Part shown: positions 1 through 8,158 of the stretch, one piece after another
Layout: each line of letters opens with the position of its first letter
Position numbering within the stretch: position 1 is the stretch's first letter
Assembly: GCA_014804355.1 (NCBI GenBank)
Contig: JAAUZY010000022.1
Coordinates: 48,860-112,859 of the forward strand
Origin: Lachnospiraceae bacterium
GTDB lineage: Bacteria > Bacillota > Clostridia > Lachnospirales > Lachnospiraceae
Length of the DNA stretch: 64,000 bases
Direction: 5' to 3'
The notes under the pieces: model-generated
What the model saw: only the letters and a program-made list of their open reading frames with translations
Database searches by the model: none
What the model was told of the DNA's origin: nothing
Program-made: the position numbers and the translations under genes

Positions 1-789
1 TTGATCTGTGCCGGCGTGGTTGCGGCGGATGAGCTTTCTGTCTACGACTGGCTGAATTATGTGCTGCCGATTGAGACAGAGCACTACTGGTTCGCCACGG
101 CATATCTGATTATGTATCTGTTCGCACCGCTTCTGGCGGCGGGCGTGAAAGCGGTGGAACGCAGGACGCTGCAGATGATTATCGGTGTCATGGCACTTTA
201 TTTCTGTGTGTGGAAGTCTGTGTTGCCTGCGTCGCTGGCTACGGATCGTTACGGTTATGACTATGGCTGGTTCCTGTTCCTGTTTCTGGTTGCGGCATAT
301 ATACGTCTGTATGGTCTCCCGAAATTGGAGAAGAAGCGGAATGCGGCGATTCTTTATGTCGGTACGAGTATGGGGATCTTTGTGCTTATGGTGGTATCCG
401 GTATCTTGGCGGAAGTCCTGCCGCCGTTTGCTTACTATATGGATATGCCGGACACATACAATCATATTTTGTGTCTGCTTAGTTCGATCGGACTGTTTAT
501 GCTGTTTAAGGATATGAAGCCGTGGGAAGGCAAGGCAGTTGAGGTGATCAGACATCTTGCGCCCTATACCTTCGGGGTGTATCTGTTGCATGAGCATATA
601 CTGGTTCGGTATCGGTGGATGCATTGGCTGGGTGTGGATGCGGTGTGGGGAAACTGGAAGTTTATTCCGCATATGATCGGTTGTGTGGCGATCGTCTATG
701 CAGCCGGTACGGTAGTCGATTGGGTGAGAGCGTGGATTTTCCGTGGAGTAAAAGTTTTGTTCGGGCGGTCTGAAAATGGGCAAGCCTGA
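1..789 (+). CDS. Acyltransferase family 3 membrane protein, 5'-truncated
   Basis: C-terminal 262 residues of an integral-membrane acyltransferase of the OafA/WecH type, which O-acylates surface sugars from the cytoplasmic acyl-CoA pool. Seen: about seven hydrophobic segments, the stretch YWFATAYLIMYLFAPLLA near residue 29 and APYTFGVYLLHEH near residue 187, both typical of the last part of this family. Family members are usually 340-380 residues and the active-site His lies in the missing N-terminal part, so the gene almost certainly begins before the window; the TTG at base 1 is not a convincing start. It is followed after 87 bases by a membrane glycosyltransferase-like gene on the same strand. 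The exact acceptor cannot be read from sequence. Confidence 0.8.
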   Translation: MICAGVVAADELSVYDWLNYVLPIETEHYWFATAYLIMYLFAPLLAAGVKAVERRTLQMIIGVMALYFCVWKSVLPASLATDRYGYDYGWFLFLFLVAAYIRLYGLPKLEKKRNAAILYVGTSMGIFVLMVVSGILAEVLPPFAYYMDMPDTYNHILCLLSSIGLFMLFKDMKPWEGKAVEVIRHLAPYTFGVYLLHEHILVRYRWMHWLGVDAVWGNWKFIPHMIGCVAIVYAAGTVVDWVRAWIFRGVKVLFGRSENGQA

Positions 790-876
790 CGCGTCTGATA
801 TAAATTTTTTGATGTTGTATGGTAGAGAAAACTATGAATTGCATGTTATAAATTGCAACAGGAAAGTGTGGAGTAA

Positions 877-2655
877 ATGAAGAGTGTGACCGCCGAGTAT
901 GGCAGATGTCAAAACTTCATAGAGCGTATTGTATTTCCCTTCATTCTTGTGCTCTATCCGCTGCTTCGGATTCGGCTGGGAATTGATATGGCGGACACCA
1001 CATACAGTCTGTCGAATTTCCAGTATTTTTCTTCTATGAACGGTACTTGGATGGTGGCGACATTCCTTGCAAACGTGGTGGGAAACCTGTTTATGCATCT
1101 GCCTTTCGGCGATAAGCTGATGGGGATGTATTTCTACACGTCGCTTATACAGTCGATGACTGCGCTGGCAGTATATGAAGCATTCTGCAGAAGTGACAGG
1201 TCTGCGGGGCAGATTCCGATGCCGCTTGTGTTTGTGGGTGAGATCATCGCGTTGGGACTGTGTTGGTGTCCATCTACGATTTTATATAATTATTTGACTT
1301 ATCTGTTTATGACAGTGGGGATACTTCTTCTCTACCGCGGTATTCTGAAAGAAGACCGGAGATATTATGTGGCGGCGGGAGTATGTCTGGGAGCCAATGT
1401 AGGGGTGCGTATGCCAAACGTGGTACAGGCGTCGTTTATCGTGGCGGTGTGGTATGGCACGGCGGTCTGCGGACGGAAGTGGCAGCAGGCGATTCGTGAT
1501 ACGCTGTGGTGCATTGCGGGGTACGTTGCCGGATTCGGTGTGCCTCTCGCGGCAATATGCATTAAGTACGGTGCAGGCGCTTATCCCGCCATGATTCATA
1601 CGATGTTTGCCATGACGGAGAAAGCTACGGATTATAAACCGTCGGCCATGCTGACGGGGATGTTTAGCGATTATAAAATAGGTCTTTTCTGGATGGTATT
1701 TGCAGGAATCTGCATGGCGGGCGGCTGGCTGCTCTTTATGCTGCAACGAAGATTATTTCCGGGGAAAAAGGGCATAGCGGGATTGTGCGGATTTGTCTAT
1801 GCGGCGCTACTGCTGGTGCTGTTGCGCTTCTATTGGGGCAAAGGGGTATTCAATTTTCTGTATTATGATTTCGGCAGCATATATTATCCGGCAGTGCTGT
1901 TTCTCTTGATAGCAGTTTTTACAGCGGCATATTGTCTGTGTAGGAAAAGTGTTAAAGCGGAGCAGAAGATTCTGGCGGTGTTGGTGCTTGTACAGATACT
2001 GATAACGCCGCTTGGCGGTAACAATCAGTTGTATCCGATTATCAATAATCTGTTTATTGTCTTGCCGTTTGTGTTGTGGGTATGGTACGGGCAGTTAACT
2101 GTTGTGGCAGGAATGCCTCTTGTACTGCTTGTGGTGTTTATTCTGATTCAGAGTGTGGGTTTTCACCTGAGTTTTTCTTTTCAGGACGGAAGAAACGGCG
2201 AGGCGCGTGACACAATGCTGACGGTGCCTGACAAGGTGGCGGGAATCTACACGAATCAGGACAATGCGGCGTGTCTGGAAGAACTGGCGGAGTATGCGCA
2301 GCAGGCACAGCTTACCGGCAGGGAAGTGATTCTGTACGGAGAGGTTCCGGGTTTGGGGTATTTTCTGGATATGCCCTCGGCGCTATCCACTTTCTGGCCC
2401 GATCTGGATTCCTACCGCATGGTGGAATATGAGCGGGACATGGAACAGCTGGGGACACAGCCGGTTGTAATCGTGTCTTCTTCTATAGCCGCATATCTGA
2501 ATGAGGATGCCGACGGCATGAACTGGTTCGGGGTAGAGAAGGAAAAGCTGGATCAGGATGAAAAATTGCAGATTTTAGGTGAGTATATGAAAGATCACTC
2601 CTATCAGGAGGGATTCAGTAACGCACGATATGTAGTGTATGTGACAGGAAGATAA
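877..2655 (+). CDS. Polytopic membrane protein, GT-C glycosyltransferase-like
   Basis: 592 residues with about ten hydrophobic segments, then a soluble C-terminal part from about residue 440. An acidic motif (GIDMADTTYS, about residues 35-44) sits in the first extracytoplasmic loop after TM1, where GT-C transferases carry their catalytic Asp. Family inference: such enzymes move a sugar from a polyprenyl-phosphate donor to a polymer on the outer face of the membrane; the polyprenyl-phosphate GT2 at 7174 could make the donor. Start chosen at ATG 877 behind GTGGAG with 4-5 bases spacing. Same architecture (acidic motif after TM1, C-terminal soluble tail) as the genes at 4685 and 19993, although sequence identity between them looks low. 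No specific Pfam family recognised. Confidence 0.65.
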   Translation: MKSVTAEYGRCQNFIERIVFPFILVLYPLLRIRLGIDMADTTYSLSNFQYFSSMNGTWMVATFLANVVGNLFMHLPFGDKLMGMYFYTSLIQSMTALAVYEAFCRSDRSAGQIPMPLVFVGEIIALGLCWCPSTILYNYLTYLFMTVGILLLYRGILKEDRRYYVAAGVCLGANVGVRMPNVVQASFIVAVWYGTAVCGRKWQQAIRDTLWCIAGYVAGFGVPLAAICIKYGAGAYPAMIHTMFAMTEKATDYKPSAMLTGMFSDYKIGLFWMVFAGICMAGGWLLFMLQRRLFPGKKGIAGLCGFVYAALLLVLLRFYWGKGVFNFLYYDFGSIYYPAVLFLLIAVFTAAYCLCRKSVKAEQKILAVLVLVQILITPLGGNNQLYPIINNLFIVLPFVLWVWYGQLTVVAGMPLVLLVVFILIQSVGFHLSFSFQDGRNGEARDTMLTVPDKVAGIYTNQDNAACLEELAEYAQQAQLTGREVILYGEVPGLGYFLDMPSALSTFWPDLDSYRMVEYERDMEQLGTQPVVIVSSSIAAYLNEDADGMNWFGVEKEKLDQDEKLQILGEYMKDHSYQEGFSNARYVVYVTGR

Positions 2656-2669
2656 GAGTGTGGTATACT
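2641..2669 (+). promoter_or_regulatory. Candidate extended -10 promoter
   Basis: GTGACA (2641-2646), a 17-base spacer and TATACT (2664-2669) preceded by TGg, so an extended -10. It overlaps the last codons of the upstream membrane gene and would transcribe through the hairpin element at 2694 into the GNAT gene at 2918. Confidence 0.5.
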
Positions 2670-2693
2670 ATTTACGGTTTATCTAAAACGTTC

Positions 2694-2870
2694 GCGCAGA
2701 TGGGAGCTAATATCTACGGAGCCGCACTTTCGCTCCGTAAAAAGCGTAGCAGACGCTAAACTCGTGAGTTGCGGGGCAACTCATAACCTCGTTAAGCGCT
2801 GACCAAAGTTAATTTCGAAGAAATTTACTTTTTTTATGGGGCTCCTTAAGATATTCACTTCCATCTGCGC
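2694..2870 (+). repeat. Long-hairpin repeat element, copy A
   Basis: An approximately 177-base imperfect palindrome without a plausible gene. The outer arms GCGCAGATGGGAGCTAATAT and (reverse complement of the right end) GCGCAGATGGAAGTGAATAT match over 17 of 20 positions and the pairing continues toward an inner GGAGCC/GGGCTCC. Inside lies a core with the hairpin GAGTTGC-ggg-GCAACTC (from 2766) flanked by CTCGT and ATAACCTCG. The same core is found in copy B at 43203, with different outer arms. The right half also holds a T-rich segment (2829-2835). It fills most of the 262-base gap between 2655 and 2918. Confidence 0.75.
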
Positions 2871-2917
2871 TGGGTATTGGATTATGGCGTAACAGTAACC
2901 AGCAGGAAATTGTATTT

Positions 2918-3361
2918 ATGAAAATTACTGAAGTGACAGCAAACAGGAAAAAATATATAGATTTACTTCTTCTTGCCGATGAGCAGGAGGAGATGATAGA
3001 CCGCTATCTTGAAAAGGGAACGATGTATATTCTTGATGATAACGGGGTAAAAGTTGAATGTGTTGTTACCGACGAGTCAGGCGGAGTTTTGGAAATAAAG
3101 AATATTGCTACTGATCCGGATCATCAGGGAAAAGGTTATGGGAAAATGTTGATCGATTTTATCATAGAGAAGTATTCGGGACGGTACACTGTTTTGCAGG
3201 TCGGTACGGGCGACAGTCCTTTAACGATTCCGTTCTATGAGAAATGCGGATTTACCCGTTCGCATATTGTAAAAGACTTTTTTATTGATCATTACGATCA
3301 TCCGATTTATGAGTGTGGTGTACAGCTTGTCGATATGGTTTATCTGCAAAGGAAATTGTAA
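2918..3361 (+). CDS. GNAT family N-acetyltransferase
   Basis: 147 residues, the usual size of a single-domain Gcn5-related acetyltransferase. The acetyl-CoA binding motif A is visible as ATDPDHQGKGYGK (about residues 66-78), the preceding strand as VLEIKNIA, and the C-terminal motif B as FYEKCGFTRSH. It uses acetyl-CoA to acetylate a primary amine; the neighbouring 4-aminosugar transaminase makes an amino sugar a plausible acceptor, but a house-keeping or detoxification role is also possible. It stands apart from the operon: its own candidate promoter at 2641 and a weak terminator at 3367. Start ATG 2918 lies behind AGCAGGAAATTGTATTT. Confidence 0.85.
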   Translation: MKITEVTANRKKYIDLLLLADEQEEMIDRYLEKGTMYILDDNGVKVECVVTDESGGVLEIKNIATDPDHQGKGYGKMLIDFIIEKYSGRYTVLQVGTGDSPLTIPFYEKCGFTRSHIVKDFFIDHYDHPIYECGVQLVDMVYLQRKL

Positions 3362-3366
3362 ATTTG

Positions 3367-3388
3367 CTGCTTATAAGCGGGTTTTTTT
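3367..3388 (+). terminator. Weak intrinsic terminator
   Basis: CTGCT-tata-AGCGG stem (five pairs, one G-U) followed by G and seven T. Short stem, so probably leaky; it separates the GNAT gene from the transaminase gene. Confidence 0.4.
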
Positions 3389-3416
3389 ACGGCAGTAAAT
3401 AGAGAGGAACATAGAT

Positions 3417-4544
3417 ATGATTAATTTTAACGTACCTCCTTATACGGGAAATGAAATCGAATATATGAGGGAAGCCATCGGGAATCAGAAGATCTGCGGA
3501 GATGGCCCTTTTACCAAAAAATGCAGTGAATGGATCGAACGTCAGACCGGCACGGCGAAATGTCTGCTCACCACATCGTGTACCCATGCTACGGAACTGG
3601 CGGCGCTGCTCGCGGATATTAAGCCGGGTGATGAGGTGATCATGCCTTCCTATACATTCGTGTCCACAGCGGATGCGTTTGTGCTACGCGGGGCTACGGC
3701 GGTATTTGTGGATGTCAGACCGGATACCATGAATATAGATGAGAAACTGATTGAGGAGGCCATTACGGAACGGACCAGGGCCATTGCACCGGTGCACTAT
3801 GCGGGTGTGGGCTGTGAGATGGATACGATCATGGATATTGCGAAGCGGCATAATCTGATGGTGATCGAAGACGCGGCGCAGGGAATCATGGCATCTTATA
3901 AGGGGAGACCTTTGGGAACTTTCGGAGAATTCGGCTGTTTCAGCTTTCATGAGACGAAGAATTTCAGTATGGGTGAAGGCGGCGCGCTGCTCATACGGGA
4001 TGAACAATATATTGAGACTGCGGAGATCTATCGGGAGAAAGGTACGGACCGCAGTAAATTTTACCGCGGCCAGGTGGACAAGTATCGGTGGCAGAATTAC
4101 GGGTCTTCCTATCTGCCAAGCGACATGAATGCCGCCTATCTGTATGCACAGCTGGAGCTGGCAGATGAGATCACGCAGGCGAGGATAGACAGGTGGAATC
4201 AGTATAGAGAGCTTCTTACACCTCTTGCGGAAGCGGGGAAGATCGAACTGCCTTATGTGCCGGAGTACTGCACTCACAACGGGCATATGTTTTATATTAA
4301 GACGAAGGATATGGAAGAGAGAGCTGAGCTGATCAACTTCCTGAAAGAGAAAGAGATCATGGCGGTATTCCATTATGTACCTCTGCATTCGGCGCCTGCG
4401 GGGATGAAATTTGGCAGATTCCACGGAGAAGACCGGTATACGACAAAGGAGAGCGAGAGACTTCTGCGTCTGCCCATGTTCTATAACCTGACGGCGGATG
4501 AGGTAGAGTACATTGCGGATCAGGTGAAGGCATTTTATCGTTAA
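3417..4544 (+). CDS. dTDP-4-amino-4,6-dideoxyhexose transaminase (WecE/FdtB type)
   Basis: 375 residues, a PLP-dependent DegT/DnrJ/EryC1/StrS aminotransferase that puts an amino group on a 4-keto-6-deoxy nucleotide sugar. Seen: VIEDAAQGI (PLP ring-stacking Asp region), SFHETKNFSMGEGGAL with the Schiff-base lysine at residue 181, and the N-terminal MINFNVPPYTGNE opening characteristic of the WecE/RffA subgroup, whose E. coli member also uses Lys181. The likely product is dTDP-4-amino-4,6-dideoxygalactose or a related sugar. The GNAT at 6648 is a good candidate to acetylate it, and formyltransferases at 23847 and 33442 are alternatives. RBS GAGAGGAA upstream of ATG 3417. The dTDP-sugar synthesis genes rmlA/rmlB are not in the window. 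Confidence 0.88.
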   Translation: MINFNVPPYTGNEIEYMREAIGNQKICGDGPFTKKCSEWIERQTGTAKCLLTTSCTHATELAALLADIKPGDEVIMPSYTFVSTADAFVLRGATAVFVDVRPDTMNIDEKLIEEAITERTRAIAPVHYAGVGCEMDTIMDIAKRHNLMVIEDAAQGIMASYKGRPLGTFGEFGCFSFHETKNFSMGEGGALLIRDEQYIETAEIYREKGTDRSKFYRGQVDKYRWQNYGSSYLPSDMNAAYLYAQLELADEITQARIDRWNQYRELLTPLAEAGKIELPYVPEYCTHNGHMFYIKTKDMEERAELINFLKEKEIMAVFHYVPLHSAPAGMKFGRFHGEDRYTTKESERLLRLPMFYNLTADEVEYIADQVKAFYR

Positions 4545-4627
4545 GAGAATATATTTTATATTATAGGTAATTGTTCATTTATGCACGGTTTTACGGATAT
4601 GCGCAGCATCTCATAAGCAAATTTCGC

Positions 4628-4650
4628 AATCGAGTGTGGTTCGATTTTTT
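4628..4650 (+). terminator. Candidate intrinsic terminator
   Basis: AATCGA (4628-4633), seven-base loop, TCGATT (4641-4646), then TTTT. Perfect six-base stem but AT-rich, so moderate strength; lies between the transaminase and the next membrane gene. Confidence 0.4.
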
Positions 4651-4684
4651 ATGCAGGAAAACTATGATTGAGGGCATGTAGTTC

Positions 4685-6586
4685 ATGGAATATGGTAAAA
4701 GAATAAAAAGCAATGAGAACTGCATACCGGCGCTGATTTTCATAGTGATCAACGTGGTTTTGATGGGAATCTGTTTTGATTTCTATTATGACTTAAATGA
4801 CGACACGATGATGCATGACATTATGTCGGGCGTATACGGCGGAACGCCTGACGGACATAACATGCAGACATTGTATCCGCTGGGGGCATTAATCGCCCTG
4901 TGTTACCGATTATGCAGAAGCGTACCGTGGTACGGACTGTTTCTGTGTCTGTGTCAATTCGGCAGCTTTTACCTGATTGGTGTAAGGCTGTGCGAGTTAT
5001 TTGGCAGCGTATACAGAAGATTTCTGCTGCTGTTAGGACTGTCCTTATGTATGTGGGGAATATGTCTGCCACATCTTATCAGCATACAGTATACGATAAC
5101 CTGTGCGTTGCTTTCGGCGGCAGCAGTTTTTTTATTTCTGACGACACCGGACGGACTGGGCACACGACAATTTATTGTAAAAAATATTCCATCCGTTATT
5201 CTTGTGGTGGCGGCATACCAACTCCGGTCGGAAATGCTGCTTCTCACGTTTCCCTTGATCTGTCTGGCGGGACTGTGCCGTCTCGTGGGGGAAGAGAAGA
5301 TATTTTTTAAAAAGAATCTGTGGAAATACGGTGGTGTGCTGGGCATGATATTAGTCGGAATGTTCTTGTCCTTTGCGGCGGATGAAGTGGCATACGGCAG
5401 TGCGCAGTGGAAAGATTTCAGGGATTTCTTCGATGCCCGGACGACGGTCTATGACTTCTATCCTGAGTTGATTACCGATGAGAACTACAGCGGGGAGCTT
5501 ACGGATCTAGGCGTGGCGCCGTATCAGCAGACTTTACTGAATAATTATAATTTTGGACTGGACGAGGCGATCGATACGGAACTTATGACGAGGCTGGCGG
5601 ATTATGCCGTGCATGCGATCGGTGCGTCGAAGGATTGGAGTAAAATTTTTCGTGAAAAGTTCGTTCTTTATCGGTATCGGACTTTTCACAGTGGGGATGC
5701 GCCTTATAATGTGATGGTGCTCTGGGCGTATGCGGCGGTATTTCTGGCAGGCTTTCGTGAAGCGCGGCGCACCGGCATACAGGATGGGAGCGAGCAGGAT
5801 GCAAGTGTAAACCGGGCTGGGTCTGGAGAGCAGGACAACAGGTTGTATTCAAAGCCAGCAGAACAGGGAGTGCTTCTACGATATGACTTTGCGTGGCAGC
5901 TTATATTGTTGATCGCAGTGCGCAGTGGGCTCTGGATGTTTATTCTTATGAGAGGGCGTGACCCTGTGCGGATTACGCATTCCCTATATCTTGCGGAATT
6001 TGCCATGTTGACGGGAATGCTGGTTCGCAGGCTGCCGACAGGACGGATCGATACAAGCTGTGCGGTACGCGGCAGCACCGCGACAGGGAACGGTGTGGCA
6101 CGCGGGATGGCAGTTCTGGCGGGGCTGATTCTGGCGGGAGCGCTGACGGGCAATTTGACTGCGGTGCGGGAGGATCAGAACCGGCGGGAGTGGGTCAACA
6201 CCGACAGGGATGAGATCGACGCTTATTGCAGGGAGCATGAGGAGAATTTCTATTTTGAAGATGTGTATTCCACTGTGTCGTTCTCACGCAGAATGTTTGA
6301 CGGTTCCGATAACGGTTATGCCAATTATGATATCATGGGCGGATGGATGTGTAAGAGCCCGCTCTATTATGAGAAGCTGCAGCGATCGGGGATCGAGGAC
6401 GCAGAAGAGGCACTGTGCGAAGGGAAAAATGTGTATTTGATCATGTCTGACTTGGAGGCGGCGGAACGAGGAGTCGACTGGATTACGGACTATTACATGG
6501 TGCAGGGTATCGAGACCCGGACAGAAGAGGTGGACGTGATCGGAGAAAATGTGCGGTATCATGTCTATCGGATCAGAACAAAATGA
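4685..6586 (+). CDS. Polytopic membrane protein, GT-C glycosyltransferase-like
   Basis: 633 residues with around ten hydrophobic segments. After TM1 the loop carries DLNDDTMMHDIMSG (about residues 38-51), an Asp-Asp motif in the position of the GT-C catalytic acid. A hydrophilic low-complexity stretch rich in Gly, Ser, Gln and Asp (about residues 360-397, bases 5764-5880) sits between two hydrophobic blocks and looks like an insertion. The C-terminal about 150 residues are soluble and probably extracytoplasmic. Predicted role by architecture only: transfer of a polyprenyl-phosphate-linked sugar to the growing polysaccharide. Start at ATG 4685 behind GAGGG with 10 bases spacing. Confidence 0.62.
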   Translation: MEYGKRIKSNENCIPALIFIVINVVLMGICFDFYYDLNDDTMMHDIMSGVYGGTPDGHNMQTLYPLGALIALCYRLCRSVPWYGLFLCLCQFGSFYLIGVRLCELFGSVYRRFLLLLGLSLCMWGICLPHLISIQYTITCALLSAAAVFLFLTTPDGLGTRQFIVKNIPSVILVVAAYQLRSEMLLLTFPLICLAGLCRLVGEEKIFFKKNLWKYGGVLGMILVGMFLSFAADEVAYGSAQWKDFRDFFDARTTVYDFYPELITDENYSGELTDLGVAPYQQTLLNNYNFGLDEAIDTELMTRLADYAVHAIGASKDWSKIFREKFVLYRYRTFHSGDAPYNVMVLWAYAAVFLAGFREARRTGIQDGSEQDASVNRAGSGEQDNRLYSKPAEQGVLLRYDFAWQLILLIAVRSGLWMFILMRGRDPVRITHSLYLAEFAMLTGMLVRRLPTGRIDTSCAVRGSTATGNGVARGMAVLAGLILAGALTGNLTAVREDQNRREWVNTDRDEIDAYCREHEENFYFEDVYSTVSFSRRMFDGSDNGYANYDIMGGWMCKSPLYYEKLQRSGIEDAEEALCEGKNVYLIMSDLEAAERGVDWITDYYMVQGIETRTEEVDVIGENVRYHVYRIRTK

Positions 6587-6647
6587 TTTATTTGACATGT
6601 GCAGGATGACGGCATATAAAATATGTGGAAGGTTTTTGGATAATGCA

Positions 6648-7181
6648 ATGCAGGATGTGATATATCTGCGCCCGATGACGGTGGAAGATACGGACAGGAT
6701 CGTCACATGGCGCAACAGGGATTTTGTACGGGAAAACTTCATTTATCAGGAGCCCTTTACAAGAGAAGGACACTTGTCATGGATTCGGGATCAGGTGGAG
6801 ACTGGGCATGTGGTGCAGTTTATGATTTGTCTGTCGGACGACAGGGAAATCGGCAGTGTCTATTTCCGCGATATTGACAGGCAGGCGGGCAGCGCCGAGT
6901 ACGGTATTTTTATCGGGGAAGAGGAGGCTCTCGGCCGCGGTTACGGTACGGCGGCGGCACGGCTGGCGCTTAGATTTGCGTTCAGGGACTTGCAGCTTCG
7001 CACGATATTTCTGCGTTTTCTTGCAGATAATATTGCGGCAAGGAAGAGTTATGAGAATGCCGGTTTCCGTATGACAGACCGGAAAGAAACCGTAATGACG
7101 AAGCAGGGTGAGCGTGAAGTATGCTTTATGGAGATCGATCGAAGGCGGTTTAGGGATATATATGGAGGAAAGCATGGGTAA
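6648..7181 (+). CDS. GNAT acetyltransferase, RimJ/PseH-like
   Basis: 177 residues. The N-terminus YLRPMTVEDTDRIVTWRN and the FIYQEPFTREGHLSWI stretch match the Acetyltransf_3/PseH pattern for nucleotide-amino-sugar N-acetyltransferases; motif A appears as EEALGRGYGTAAARL and motif B as NIAARKSYENAGF. Proposed role: N-acetylation of the 4-amino sugar made by the transaminase at 3417, or supplying the missing PglD function for the 4-amino sugar made at 12660-15708. An in-frame ATG at 6549 would overlap the preceding gene; ATG 6648 is preferred because the domain starts there and the family length fits. The 3' end overlaps the next gene by 8 bases, which suggests translational coupling. Confidence 0.82.
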   Translation: MQDVIYLRPMTVEDTDRIVTWRNRDFVRENFIYQEPFTREGHLSWIRDQVETGHVVQFMICLSDDREIGSVYFRDIDRQAGSAEYGIFIGEEEALGRGYGTAAARLALRFAFRDLQLRTIFLRFLADNIAARKSYENAGFRMTDRKETVMTKQGEREVCFMEIDRRRFRDIYGGKHG

Positions 7182-8130
7182 ACTTGTCAGTTTTGTAATA
7201 CCGTGTTACCGTTCGGCGCAGACCATCGGTAAGGTAGTGGAAGAAATCGATACGGCGATGGAGAAAATGCCGGAGTATGAGCATGAGATCGTGCTGGTCA
7301 ATGACAGCTCGCCGGATGATACGTTTGAGGTGATTCGTGAGCTTTGTGCACGGCGCAAAGATATATGCGGCATTAATCTGGCAAGGAATTTCGGGCAGCA
7401 TGCGGCGTTGATGGCCGGCTTTCGTTACATCCGCGGAGAGATCGTGGTGTGTCTGGATGATGACGGACAGACACCCGCTGATGAAGTAGGCAAGCTGCTT
7501 GGTGAGATAGAGGAAGGTTATGACGTAGTCTATGCGAAGTATACCCATAAACAACATTCGGGATTCCGCAATTTCGGCAGTAAGATCAATGAGCTTATGA
7601 CGAGGATTATGCTGGGAAAACCGAAGGAACTGTATCTGTCAAGTTATTTTGCGGCCCGGAGATTTGTGGTGGATGAGATGTTACGTTATACGAATCCGTA
7701 TCCCTATGTGATCGGACTTGTACTGCGCACCACTAAGAATATTACCAACGTGGAAGTGTCGCATAGAGAGCGGGAAGTGGGGACTTCGGGGTATACTATC
7801 GGTAAATTGCTGGGACTGTGGTTTAACGGTTTTACGGCGTTCAGCATCAAACCTCTTCGTGTGGCAACGGCGATGGGGTGTATAACGGCATGCGGCGGAT
7901 TTTTGTACGGTATTTATACGGTCATTAAGAAATTCGTCAATCCCAATGTACCGATCGGATTCAGCGCCATGATGGCGGCGCTTGTGTTTATCGGCGGCAT
8001 GATCATGCTAATGCTTGGACTAATCGGGGAATATATCGGCAGGATCTATATTTCACTCAACAATTCACCGCAGTATGTTATCAAAGAATGTATTGGTGAA
8101 AAGCATAGAGATGAAGAATTACCCATTTAG
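7174..8130 (+). CDS. Polyprenyl-phosphate glycosyltransferase (GT2, GtrB/ArnC type)
   Basis: 318 residues. A cytoplasmic GT2 domain (VSFVIPCYRSAQTIGKVV at the start; VNDSSPDDT; catalytic acidic cluster CLDDDGQTPADE near residue 93) is followed by two membrane spans near the C-terminus (from about residues 230 and 265). This layout is that of dolichol-phosphate-mannose synthase-like enzymes that load a sugar from a nucleotide donor onto undecaprenyl phosphate. Its product would serve the GT-C-like proteins at 877, 4685, 19993 and others. Start ATG 7174 was chosen for the ideal GGAGG at 7164-7168; an ATG at 7162 lies upstream in frame. Confidence 0.87.
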   Translation: MGKLVSFVIPCYRSAQTIGKVVEEIDTAMEKMPEYEHEIVLVNDSSPDDTFEVIRELCARRKDICGINLARNFGQHAALMAGFRYIRGEIVVCLDDDGQTPADEVGKLLGEIEEGYDVVYAKYTHKQHSGFRNFGSKINELMTRIMLGKPKELYLSSYFAARRFVVDEMLRYTNPYPYVIGLVLRTTKNITNVEVSHREREVGTSGYTIGKLLGLWFNGFTAFSIKPLRVATAMGCITACGGFLYGIYTVIKKFVNPNVPIGFSAMMAALVFIGGMIMLMLGLIGEYIGRIYISLNNSPQYVIKECIGEKHRDEELPI

Positions 8131-8158
8131 AATGTCTTAACGGAATTGAGAAAAGATT

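Noticed and set aside
2694-2870. Insertion sequence
   Set aside because: No transposase gene in or near it; only a non-coding palindrome.
3684-4424. Minus-strand open frame (246 codons) opposite the transaminase
   Set aside because: Transaminase is complete with its active-site lysine; the antisense frame has no recognisable features.
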